Assembly (NCBI RefSeq): GCF_019059575.1
Contig: NW_024881712.1
Location: forward strand, 248,001 to 312,000
DNA: 64,000 nucleotides
DNA from: Amphibalanus amphitrite
Lineage: Eukaryota > Arthropoda > Thecostraca > Balanomorpha > Balanidae
Direction: 5' to 3'
Made by a program: the position numbers and the translations under genes. The notes under the pieces were generated by a model. The model saw only the letters and a list, made by a program, of their open reading frames with translations. It did no database searches and was not told the DNA's origin. This document shows positions 50,455 to 60,304 of the stretch, one piece after another (within the stretch, counting starts at the first letter, position 1; every line of letters starts with the position of its first letter).

Positions 50455-51924
50455 CAGTAAAACGCCTTTTGGGCGAAGAACGAGCGAGCGAGATAGTGAG
50501 CCCTGCACGTGCGGAAGGGCGAGAGGGTACTTCCAACGGGCTTGTGCAAAGCACCCTTCTAACCGGTCGCTAGCGGTGTGCCAAATTTGAACGCAATCGG
50601 CCCAGCCGTTCCTGAGATCTGGAAGTGGCATTCTGCACGTGCGCACGTGCAAACGAGGTCCAAAATGACTTTTGCACGGCACCCGACTAACCGGTCCCCA
50701 ACCGTGTACCAAATTTGAGCGCAATCGGCCCAGCCGTTCTCGAGATCTGGAAACGACCCCTGCACGTGCGCACGTGCAGTAGCACCCTAACCGCAACACA
50801 TGGGAATGCATTGCCCGGTGGGTGCCTACCTGTATGCCAAGTTTCAGCGAAATCGCCCCATTAATTACCGAGTTACTGAAATGGGAACAAATTTGGCACC
50901 TCTTATTGTTGTATTTTGCACGTGCAGTGGGGGTCACTCACATAGATCAAGAGTATCCGACCTTTGGTAGAAGGGATGCAGCTACCCTATCCCACGAGCC
51001 GCTGGGGGGGGGGGGCATAAAGTTGCCCCCCCTTTACGTTTAGTGAAATATCTCCGAAACCTGATGAGCTACGAACGTGAAACTTGGCATAGCTTCAAAT
51101 GAATACCTAGGCAATGTTTGAGAAAAGTTTGGTGGTTGTAGCACCTAAGATGACGTCACAGTGACGTCATAAAGTTTTGTCGTTTTTCGATATGGACCGT
51201 TTCTGATGACGCTGAGCATGAAACTGGACTGTAAATGAACTAGACAGCACCTGCTGTCCTCCTTAAACATCTAACTACACTTGCATCTAGTTTCTGACCA
51301 ATAATCGGCCGTTTATATTCGGTCCCATATATCTGATGTATCGTGAGGAATATGAGAGTCGCAATTCTATAATTTCACTTATGACGTCACTGTGACGTCA
51401 TTTCAAATGGGATCGACACCAAATTTAAACACAACCTCGGCTAGGTATTCAGGAAGATGTGTGCAAAGTTTCGCTTCTCTATCTCTTCGCGTTGCGACGA
51501 TATCGTCGCAGAAGTAAAGGGGGGGGGCAACTATATGCCCCCCCCCCAGCGGCCGGCGGGTGGCGCGGAGGCCCAGCGGCCGCCGGGCTATAAAAATGAC
51601 CGCAAGACAATCGCTCAAGCCGCTGCTGAGATATGGGCCTCTCAAAATCATTACTTTTGCAAAACTGCTTGAACACCCTTGACTTTTCACGTGGCACGTG
51701 CCACGGCGGTCACTGAGATGTATCAAAAGTAGTCAATTACGGGGTAGAAGGGATGGGGCTACCCAGCAAAAAAAGACCGCAGGCCATTCGGTCCAGCGGT
51801 TGCTGAGATATAAGCCTCTCAAAAGCGTTACAGGCCGGGCCGGGCCGGGCCGGGCCGCTCATACTGAGATTTTTCCGTTATATTGAAAAGACTTCGCTTC
51901 GCTCGCTGCGCTCGCTCGCTCGTA
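50455..51924. repeat. Dispersed repeat with gcacgtgc and GGCC-rich motifs, copy 2
   Basis: Same family as 19343-20030: cgccttttgggcga, gagcgagcgag, tgcacgtgcgcacgtgca, a GGCCG-rich run at about 51833-51856 and a cttcgctcgct end. A TTAA/TATA-type repeat (50991-51588) is inserted in it. Confidence 0.65.
50991..51588. mobile_element. Poly-G/poly-C repeat, uninterrupted copy of 32572-38444
   Basis: It starts cccacgagccgctgggg and ends agcggccgccgggc; flanks tat and tata suggest a 4-bp AT target. It contains the intact site (51139-51140) where the paralogue received the pogo-like element. Confidence 0.7.
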
Positions 51925-52644
51925 ATCAGTGACGTCAAACGGATCTAGTTTGGCTCTCGGCCCGATGCGCATTACAAACGGAATAGCATACAAATGTGGC
52001 GCACTTCCGTAGCAATAGAGGTGACTGAATTAAAAACTTAATATCTTATGTCTTTTTTGCATTTAATCTGCTCAAAACATTCTCAATTAACTTAACAAAA
52101 AAAGTTAAACATAAAGTTGTCTTGCTTTGACTCATTGAGCACTTGCCTCTCTTGATTCGTCTGTAGTGCTGTCAGAAAAATGTTTCAACTGAAAGTACTT
52201 TGATATTTTCTTTTTGGTTTTACTTTTCACTATATCTATTTTTGAAAACTTGACAAAATACCGACATATTTTTTTAATTATTATTTCAAAAGAAGCAAAT
52301 GAAAAAATACCTATTATTTTGCATTTTAATGTTTCTTTTTGAAAAGAAATTTTTGGAAATTTGGAGCTCCTGTAATACGTATCTTGGTCCTATTCGCTTC
52401 TAAGCCTCTTTCCCTGCGGATTTTGTTCGGACCGCCGATTCGTATTAGCAGGTGGATACATGAGTCGGTAGTACGCTCCTGATTCGCATTAGCGGTGAAT
52501 CCGATCGTGATACGTATTTGCTTTGCTCATGTAACCGCGGATCGGATCGCCGATTCGTACTAGCAGGTGGCTACATGAGTCGGTAATGCGTTCCTAATTC
52601 GAATTAGCGGCTAAATACGTATTTACTGTGCTCATGTAACCCCG

Positions 52645-53279
52645 ATATGTGACTCCAGCCGGCAGTCCGCGCAGTCAGCTGATGGTTGGGCGATGACAGC
52701 AGTCTGGTAGCTCTGGAGTGCCAGGATAGCGACACCCCCGTAGCCCGCCTCGCCCGGCCGGTCGGCGCGGTGCAGGGTGTACCCGGGGAATGTCACCAGC
52801 CGGCTGGCAGTAGCGGATCGGAGCCAAGTCTCGGTCAGTACGAAGAAATCGTATTCAAACCTCTTCAGTTGGTCGTGTTGTAGCGACACCACCTTGGGTA
52901 GCAGGGATTGGATGTTAAGCATCCCAACCAGTAGATGATGTCCGTGTCTGGTGTAGCGCCGCCACGCTTGTCCGCCCCTGCACCCCCGGCGCCGGGCGCT
53001 GGCGCCGCGCCTGCCACGCCGCGTGGCGCGGCCCGCCGGAGGTCGGTCAGGGTCGGAGCGACGGTGACCGGGCGTCCGGGTCGGGGTGTGCTGGGGCCGG
53101 GACGAGTGGAGCCGCTCGGCGTGTCGGCAGCCTCGACGGTCGGTGTGGTGACCAGCTGTGGGTGGTGCAGGACCGCATTCCCGGGATGCAGGGGCCGCGG
53201 CCGTCACCAGCAGATAGGTGAGTGCCAGGAACAGCAGGTGTCTGATGAGGTCACGGTGCATATTGATCGTCGGCAGCAC
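52645..53279 (-). pseudogene. L2/CR1-type LINE (minus): N-terminal ORF and endonuclease start
   Basis: The ORF starts at 53279 with a hydrophobic segment (HLLFLALTYLLVTAAAP), a basic low-complexity stretch, then the endonuclease: VGMLNIQSLLPKV, FFVLTETWLRSA, RADRPGEAGYGGVAIL. The catalytic ETWL is intact. The text ends at SHI where the TIR element is inserted and resumes at 49802. Confidence 0.8.
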
Positions 53280-53299
53280 CGTATAAGTTCAGTCAGTCG

Positions 53300-54369
53300 T
53301 CAGTTGTAGTGTCAGAAACGGTGCCTTCAAGCTGGAAGAGTGCCATAGTGATTCCGATTCACAAGAAAAACGATCCCTCCTTGGCTTCAAACTTTAGGCC
53401 TATCACATTAGTACCGGTCATCTGTAAGATAGTGGAGAAGCTCATCCATCAGCAGCTCTCAGATTATCTGAGCCACTACCATCTCTTTAGCACGGACCAG
53501 CACGGCTTTATGGAGCATCATTCGACATGTACCGCGCTTTTAACTGTCACTGATAGCATTTTACAAGGTATGGATCGATCTCATATCTCACTTCTTACAC
53601 TCATAGACTTGAGCCGATGTTTTGATGTTTTGACTACTCAACATATCCACAGGGTGGCTTGAGAGCTCTATCTGGAAGGTCACACACAGCGCGTTCGGGT
53701 GGGTGAGAAGCTTTCAGAGCCACGTCACATCAACGTAGGCACATTCCAGGGAACCTCTCTGGGGCCATTATTGTTCAACATCGCCAGCAATGATCTCACC
53801 TGTCATGTACCGTCATACATAAATGGCTTCCGTGTCACAGTTGTCCGCTACGCTGATGACACTCAGATTGCAATTATTGGTCCTCGTGACAGGCTAGTAG
53901 AGATGACGCACTCACTAGAATCGGTCCTCGAGATCCTGCGCACTTGGTTTCTGCAGCACGGCATGCTGGTCAACGCTACCAAAACTGAACTTCTCCTGTA
54001 CGGTGACAGACGTCAGCTGTGTCAGATCACTGAATCGCCCACTATCACATTCATGGATCAAATGCTTACGTGTTCGAACCGTGTAAAAAAAATATCGGCG
54101 TCATCATGGACTCAACACTGTCATGGGAGATGCATGTTTATCATGTTACAGGCCTTTCTTTCGGTATAGGTACTCATTGGATTACAGAGCGCCAAGCATG
54201 TACTGCGGCACTGCCTCAACGTCTGCTTCCTCGCATCATCGACGCTCTTTTCTCTCACATTCGGTACCGTGTTCAGGTCTATGGCAGTGCAAACCGTACC
54301 ACCATTGCGAAATTACAGAAGGTCTTCAACTTCTCCGCTAAAATTATCTCAGGACGCCGTAGGTCGTAA
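53300..54369 (+). pseudogene. L2/CR1-type LINE (plus): reverse transcriptase, decayed
   Basis: Plus strand, three frames: PSSWKSAIVIPIHKKND, FRPITLVPVICKIVEKLI, QHGFMEHHSTCTALL, LIDLSRCFDVL (motif A), then a stop at 53660; GTFQGTSLGPLLFNIASND (motif B), YADDTQIAI (motif C, intact), LVNATKTELLLYG; then GVIMDSTLSWEMHV and RYRVQVYGSANRTTIAKLQ. A relative of the minus-strand element (same MDRSH-SLL text) but a separate copy. The endonuclease is missing upstream, so it is 5' truncated near 53300. Confidence 0.8.
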
Positions 54370-54559
54370 CATGTATCACAAGTATCCTGTCTCTGATTGT
54401 GGTTGCTGAAACCCCTCAGTTTATTTATTTATTATATATTATTATTTCAGTTCCAGATTAAGGTAATTGTTTTTTTTTTCTTCAATTATTTGTGTTTACT
54501 GATAGGCATCTGTAATCTTCTCTACGAATAGTACTCTCTAGTCCTCTACCGTTTCCTAC
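54370..54559 (+). other. LINE 3' UTR-like spacer
   Basis: AT-rich, with a TTTA-rich patch at 54421-54450 and a T-run at 54470-54480. No gene. Confidence 0.3.
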
Positions 54560-55190
54560 AATGGAACTTACCATGTAATCCTTGAGGATGGGTTTCCCAA
54601 ACTTGTTCCTGATGACTCTCCTATCCTACACAATATTCCTATAAGTATACCCCATTTACAATCTGTATCCTCTAAATGCAAAACAATCCTGCCCTCATCC
54701 ATGTCCCATGTGCTAGACAAAACGGACTTATCAATGGTTCACATTAATGCTCGCTCACTCCACCAAAACTTTGATTTTATTGTTGCTTTTGTTTCCAAGG
54801 AAAATATTAAAGTCGATATACTGTTGGTCTCTGAAACTTGGCTTAAACCTGACATCACTGACTGTTACAGGATTGATGGGTATGAAATGATCCACTCCAT
54901 ACCCACTGATAATGTCACTGGCAAGGGCTGTGCCATGTATATCAAGAGTGAAATCTTTCCATACTGTGCAGTGATCGATGAGATGTCTGTATGCCAAACT
55001 GAGTTTCAATGTATTAGCATTCTCATTACTCTTCCATATGGAGTCCCATTTGTTGTGTGTACTCTATATAGGTCACCGTCATACCCACTTTCCCTTTTGA
55101 TGCCATTTCTTGAAGATACCCTTGATAAAGTAGTTCAACTGAAGAAGCCATGCTTTTGGGGTGGAGACGGCAAACTCACACTCGCGGGAC
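54560..55190 (+). pseudogene. Another LINE endonuclease, N-terminal part (plus)
   Basis: Coding is visible from about 54560 (YNGTYHVILEDGF) through LSMVHINARSLHQNFD, DILLVSETWLKPDI, GYEMIHS, TGKGCAMYIKSEI and VVCTLYRSPSYP; it stops at KPCFWGGD, where GDFN would follow. Text after about 55185 is unrelated. An L2/CR1-type element truncated inside its endonuclease. Confidence 0.8.
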
Positions 55191-55287
55191 ATAACATTTA
55201 TCTGTCACCGGAGGGGGGGGGGGGGGTGATCGGCTAATTTTTACGTCCACGAGGCGCCGCGCAGTTGGCACTAATTATGCTTCATCC

Positions 55288-55824
55288 ATGTCATTCTTGC
55301 GTGGAATCTTTAAGCACAATTTAAGGCAAAATCACCAGTTCCATTTCCCGCCCCACGGTGTTTCCACCGGTCGGGCCACTGCACCATGGCGACGGATCGG
55401 TGTAGCATATACTGGAAGGTCGGGCACGCGGATTTATGACCTTACCACTATAAAACAGTTCGGAAAAGTACAGATACCTACCTCTTGCTATGAACAAGCA
55501 TGTGAAACCCAGAGAACATTTTCAGACTATGACATTTACCCATATAGTTGTGTGGCGGCGGGAGAGAGTTGGTACACCGACCTCTGGAGACCAAAGGTTC
55601 CTGGCTTTCAAAATTGGCATCTGAGGGCCGCGCGCGACTCCTGCGGGCTTCGTAACGGCTCTATTGGGGCTCACTCAACCTGCCTAGTCCTCATGCTGAA
55701 AAGACTGGCCCTGAGCCCTGAGGATTTCATCAGTCTCTGCCAGCCCCAAGACCTACAACGGCTCATGGGGTCCCGATGTCGAAGTATGAGGGAATCTATG
55801 CGGGACCATCAGGACGTAAAGTGA
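55288..55824 (+). CDS. Unrecognised 178-codon ORF
   Basis: An open frame with balanced composition (GVAYTGRSGTRIYDLTTIKQ, YDIYPYSCVAAGESWYTDLW) and no low-complexity. No signal peptide or family motif I can name. It overlaps the start of a GGCC/CTCAGAGGCCA-type repeat tract at its 3' end, which weakens the coding case. It may be part of a transposable element. Confidence 0.25.
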   Translation: MSFLRGIFKHNLRQNHQFHFPPHGVSTGRATAPWRRIGVAYTGRSGTRIYDLTTIKQFGKVQIPTSCYEQACETQRTFSDYDIYPYSCVAAGESWYTDLWRPKVPGFQNWHLRAARDSCGLRNGSIGAHSTCLVLMLKRLALSPEDFISLCQPQDLQRLMGSRCRSMRESMRDHQDVK

Positions 55825-55829
55825 TCTCG

Positions 55830-57210
55830 ATCAGGACCAACGTAAGGCTGTACAGGAGTCTGCGTAAGCCCTCTGATCTTCAGAAGCCCACCCATGTATG
55901 TTTTCACTTAGAGGCCAGATTAGGGCCCTCAGAGACCAGTACAGGGCCTGCAAACTACAAAGGCCAGTAGTTTGAGACCATCAGAGACCGCGTTGGGCTC
56001 TCAGAGGCTAATGTGGGTCCTTACTCATTACAGGCCAACATGGGGCCCTCAGACGTCAGCGTGGGGCTCTAAAAGACCGGCATGAGCCGTCGTTGGACCC
56101 CAGAGGCCAGCAGAGGGCCCTCAAAGGCCAAGGTGGGCCCTCCTCAGAGGCCAATGCAGGCCCTTAGAGGCCGGCATCGGGTCTTTAGCAGCCAGTGCGG
56201 GGCCCTCATTGGCACCTAAAGGTTCGTCTTAGGACACCAGAGACAGAAATAAGGCCACCAGAGACCGGTGTGAGACGCTCAGACGCCGGTTGGGGCCCCT
56301 GAGGCCGGTTAGGGGCCCTCATAGGCCAGATGTGGGGCTTAAGAGAGGTCGATGTGGGCTCTTAGCGGCCAACGTGGGCGCTTGACCGCCACTGAAGTTC
56401 CCTCAGAGGTCAGTGTAGGACGCTCAAAGACCGGTGTGGGAGCTACATTAATAGCTTGGAGTGTTTTTTTTTTATAGCCTCGTGACGATCGAATAAGGGC
56501 CAGGGCCCCATACACCTATGGAGGCCCATCGGTTGTTTGAGGGGGGGGGGCAAATGATATGATGGCCCCCTTTATTGGCCTTTGGGGGGGCATGGCCCTG
56601 ATGCCCCCCCCCCCACGCGACCGCCGCTGTGTACACATTACACCCAGGCCTCTGAGATTGCATACTAGCTCATGCAAACTCTATGCAGGCCCCGGAGGTC
56701 CCACGCTAATCCTTAAGAAACCAAGCCGGCATACGGCGTCACCACCGGGCTTCTGAGGTGCACCGCACCAACCCATGAGGTCTTACTTTAGTGTCGTAGA
56801 GCCACGCTCATTTGGCAGGGCCCACCCGCCACTGCCGAAGAGGGTCTCATGCTAGCTATTGCTGGGCCTACGAGAGCCTCAAGTAAACCCACGCTGATAT
56901 TCCATATAAGATCCGGTTTTACTCGTGAACCGGTGCCAGCGACGCTGACCGCCAAATTGACAGAATGCGAAGCTGAGCCCACTCATGAGTAAAATTTACG
57001 TCCTTTGATGGCGCAATAAAGAAAATGAAACATACAAAAAGCTTTCTAGGACTTTTGTTCGATCTGAAAGGTGGGGCCAAAAGATAGTATGGCCCCACCT
57101 TTCAGCACCAAAGGGGGGGCCATGGCCCCCGTGCCCCCCCCCCCCCCTGGGACCGCCTATGCGCAGCACACTACTCAGATTCTAACACTAGCACAAGTTT
57201 GGTAACTATG
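55830..57210. other. No gene; degenerate gggccctcagaggcca repeats and poly-G palindromes
   Basis: From about 55870 to 56460 the word gggccctcagaggccag (and variants) recurs every 25-40 bp. At about 56538-56620 and 57075-57150 G-runs and C-runs with ggggccat/atggcccc arms form palindromic structures similar to each other. Confidence 0.6.
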
Positions 57211-57214
57211 CCTT

Positions 57215-57475
57215 TCAGTTCAATTGCTTTGGTGCGGACGTGGCCGTCCGCACCAAAGCAAGCCGCACTTGTCCACCCCGACCAGCGCATGTAGCCGAAA
57301 CCCGTGGTGCACTCAAATCAAGCACCAGGACCAGGTCACCTACAGAAAGGTTCATGCGTGCCTTATTCCACCTGGAACGAGCCTGGAGCAGCGGGAGGTA
57401 CTCACTCAAAACCCCTTTCCAAAAATATCTTCCAAATATTGTACCTGTCGCCACCGCCCAGCCGCTAAACAATCA
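57215..57475 (-). pseudogene. BEL/Pao integrase C-terminal tail
   Basis: Minus strand: LSEYLPLLQARSRWNKARMN, LSVGDLVLVLDLSAPR, then GQVRLALVRTATS. This is the segment after the integrase catalytic core in BEL/Pao elements (REYLP-LQ-R-KW...GDLVLV). RT, RNase H and the integrase core, which should lie between this and the protease at 58134, are absent; retroelement-tail DNA occupies the gap. Confidence 0.75.
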
Positions 57476-58133
57476 CTTTCGCAGTAACGGTATCTGGCAG
57501 TGGTCCACCCCGCAGAAAAAGTTAATGCTTTGAAGTCGGCAGACCCAAATCTGACTGGTCACTTGACACCCTGGTCAGCGGCCTACTACCTCCCACGTCT
57601 ACTAGCTACTGCGACGTGTCCGACATCGACAGCCGCCTGGGCCTGGGCCCGTACACGACCGAACCCAACTCTGTACGGAATGCGAACGGAGCGGTCGTCA
57701 TGCTCTTATCAGAGCGCACCTCCAGCGGCAGGAGGGCACGAGGACACAATTCCCACCGAGCAGAATCTCAATCTCGCCATAAATATCATGCACAGGAACA
57801 TCGTGAGCTCACCTTTCCGTGCTTCTATCCTCAGGATACTGAAATCCTTCTCCTCCACTCCGCAACCCCCCTCCGGGCTGGACAGGCAACTTTATCTCAT
57901 GCGGGCTGCTCCCTTGGAGCGGCACCGCTGCTCCCGAGGGAGCGCACCCCGTAGCCGGGTGCAGTGAGTGCCTTGGGGCTGGGTGGCCTGTCTTTGGACG
58001 GGCTCAGCCCCGGCGACTCACTAGGGTGCCTGCCCAGACCAATGTCTCCCCCTAATTCCTATCATCCTTCCGGCTCTGCAATGGTCTTGTCGACCGAAAG
58101 GGCCTAACCCAACAAAACAAACAAACAAACATC
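57476..58133 (+). repeat. Retroelement 3' end with (AAAC)n tail (copy 2)
   Basis: The part from about 57800 matches 44580-45370 in reverse. It ends acaaaacaaacaaacaaac at 58133, a tail typical of SINEs or some LINEs. The upstream ORF (57500-57967) shows no family motif. Confidence 0.6.
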
Positions 58134-58740
58134 GTGAAGATGGACCCAGTGACTGACATCCTCGGCAGAAGCAGCGTCTTGCTGTCTGACAGGAATGCTT
58201 TTCAATGTGAACAAAGGAGGCAAGGAAACTTCAGACCCATCGTGACAGTTTCCAATTTTGAGCCCACACGCAACCTGGCTACGTATTTTCTCATTCTCCT
58301 CAGAGACAGACGTCAGTGACAACTCGATGGGGTCACCTTCAACCCCTAGCCTTTTCAGCAGACCTGGCGTACAAAAACTCGCGCTCGAGCCCAGATCAAG
58401 AAACGCAAAACTAGACACAACTCAGGATCCATCTGGGGATCTCACCTGTACGGGAAGAACCGCCATCATTGTCGAACTACTAGCGTGAGTGCCGCCGAGA
58501 GCCTTATCAGAACCGCGTACGTCAGCTCTCCCACTGCTCACACGTGTTGGGCTACACGGACGTGACTGTGAGACGTTACCTCCGCGCTCAACCTCCTCAC
58601 CTGGACCAACCCCTGTGGCGGCTGTGGGCTTGTGCATGACTGTGGGATGCAACTGCTGACACATGTGACACTTCTGTCTCCGATAGCACTGTCTTACCTG
58701 ATGGCCTCTGTTTAGGCATCCAAAGCACAACCTTTTCTCT
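58134..58740 (-). pseudogene. BEL/Pao second knuckle region and aspartic protease
   Basis: Minus strand: LCFGCLNRGHQVRQC (CCHC knuckle at about 58720) and CHMCQQLHPTVMH, then a Ser/Gly-rich linker, and in the next frame FLDLGSSASFCTPGLLKRLG, the aspartic-protease active-site loop (DLGS here; D-S/T-G is usual, so the Gly-Ser order is altered) with IELSLTSV behind. The stop at about 58434 separates the frames. The gag lies at 60305-61863, split off by a LINE. Confidence 0.75.
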
Positions 58741-58789
58741 CGGACAACCCTTTGTTTCTCCTCCCAGGTAAGGTTCGAAAATTGATCAC

Positions 58790-60293
58790 CAAAGAGAGCC
58801 TCGAAAATGCTTACGACGTGAAGATGACATTTTTATGTTATTCGAGCTTAATCAGGAGCTTACCTGATTACATAAAAAACCAACAAATAGATAAAACACT
58901 TGGGCCGATAATGCCACATAGAATGTGCGTGGTGTTAAACAATGAAAAATTTTCACGTCAAGCGTACGAAGCAAATGTAAAACATAAGCAGTTAGAAATA
59001 CGGAATGCTAATGAACGCCAAAAAGCAAAGTGGATCAGAGATATTGGGGGTTTTGAGGAAAATAGCCTTGCAATCTTAAAAAAGGTCACAAAGTCAGCAA
59101 AACTGATAATGTTTCAATATAAACTCATAAATCGCACAGTAGCAACGAATACCTACCTTAAGACTATACACATTAAAGACGAAGATACTTGCACGTTCTG
59201 TAAAGTAGAACCGGAAACACTGGTTCATATGTTCTGGCATTGTAATAAAGTAAAGTCCTTTGTAGCAGATATCAAACGCAGAATTTTAGATCCGTACGAA
59301 ATACGCCTCCCTATAAACAGCAAAACTTGGTTCTTCCTAATCGATGCAAATCCACAACAGACACATATATTGGCTTTAGCAAAAATGGTCATATATGAAG
59401 CAAGGTTACGAAATATCACACCAGAGGTGACACACCTAATAAACAAACTGAAAATTGTTGTAGAAATAGAACAACAAGCAGCTAATCGCATAAACAAACA
59501 AATAGAATTCGAGAAAAAGTGGGGAAGACTAAAAGGCATCGTCGTACAAAACGATGCACATTAACTGCCGTATATTTTTTTTTTACACAAATCTTTGTAC
59601 GTCAAACATGCCACAAACACCCGGATGATCCCCAAGGTCACGAGCTCGCCGGTCGCGGGAAGGGACTAGCGGCTGTTTTGTCTTGCATGTGATGTGTGAA
59701 AGGAGCAAAACAAAGTAGAAAATAGTAGAGATTCCAGTCACGCCGCCGCCGCCTCGATCGCCCCGGTGACCGGGCTGGCCGAGTCGCCGCCGGCGCGTCT
59801 TCCGCCGGCGTCGCTCGCTGCATCGCCGGTGTCATTGATGGTTGATAGTCATTGATAGCTGTTAAAAGTTGATATAAAAACTGTTCTGTATTGATAAATG
59901 TAAACCTCTGGGCTTTGTTAAATAATTTGTATTTTTTGCAGTGTTGTTATCCTTATCTTGTGTTGAACGTTTCACCCGGACCTTGCCTCGCTGTTTTGCT
60001 CACTCTGACTTGTTGTGGTTGCCTGTTCGCTGTTGGAGCAGTGCCGCAAAGACCGGTCCCGCGGTGGTGCCATGTGTGCCTTGACCTGTGTAGTGCAACC
60101 ATTGCAGCGGTGCAGTGATAGTGGGACGCGTGTGAGCTGTTGGGGGGAGTTGTCGTTGCGCGTCGTGCCAGCTGAGGCAGCTGATGAAACGACTGATGAG
60201 CCACTGGTGGCGCATCATTGGAGTGGATGATGTCGGATGACTGTGAATGTGATGATCTGACCTGAGTGTAATAAATGTATATTATCGAAAAAA
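58790..60293 (+). mobile_element. 5'-truncated LINE in BEL/Pao gag, 12-bp TSD and A-tail
   Basis: The target aaaattgatcac lies at 58778-58789 and 60294-60305. Excising the insertion rejoins the gag text CDQF and NLTWEEKQR. AATAAA is at 60270-60275 and an A-run at 60288-60297. The 3' UTR (59565-60287) is about 720 bp and carries no gene. Confidence 0.85.
58791..59564 (+). CDS. LINE ORF2 C-terminal domain
   Basis: Coding begins at the insertion edge (KESLENAYDVKMTF); the ATG at 58752 is in host sequence. It reads LIRSLPDYIKNQ, MFQYKLINRTVATNTYL, then a CCHC-type motif CTFCKVEPETLVHMFWHC, and a helical basic tail (RINKQIEFEKKWGRL). This is the post-RT domain of an L1/Tx1-like LINE. It is uninterrupted to the stop, suggesting a young insertion, but RT and endonuclease are lost by 5' truncation. 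Confidence 0.8.
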   Translation, partial: KESLENAYDVKMTFLCYSSLIRSLPDYIKNQQIDKTLGPIMPHRMCVVLNNEKFSRQAYEANVKHKQLEIRNANERQKAKWIRDIGGFEENSLAILKKVTKSAKLIMFQYKLINRTVATNTYLKTIHIKDEDTCTFCKVEPETLVHMFWHCNKVKSFVADIKRRILDPYEIRLPINSKTWFFLIDANPQQTHILALAKMVIYEARLRNITPEVTHLINKLKIVVEIEQQAANRINKQIEFEKKWGRLKGIVVQNDAH

Positions 60294-60304
60294 AAAATTG
60301 ATCA

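Larger units (their letters stand above)
49803..52644. mobile_element. TIR element with repeated GTTACATGAG words, splitting the LINE endonuclease
   Basis: 15-bp TIRs cggggttacatgagc lie at 49803 and 52630-52644; removing 2,842 bp rejoins the endonuclease text (SHI at 52645 to VTVAPGEAGY). No TSD is visible. A ~535-bp unit starting gagcgatccgttcc is repeated at about 49814 and 50363, and the right part (52380-52640) has four related ...catgtaacc/ctacatgag motifs. The dispersed repeat at 50455-51924 is inserted in the second unit. No coding. Confidence 0.7.

Noticed and set aside
52935..53309. 124-codon plus-strand ORF
   Set aside because: Shadow of the minus-strand LINE ORF, which shows real endonuclease motifs.
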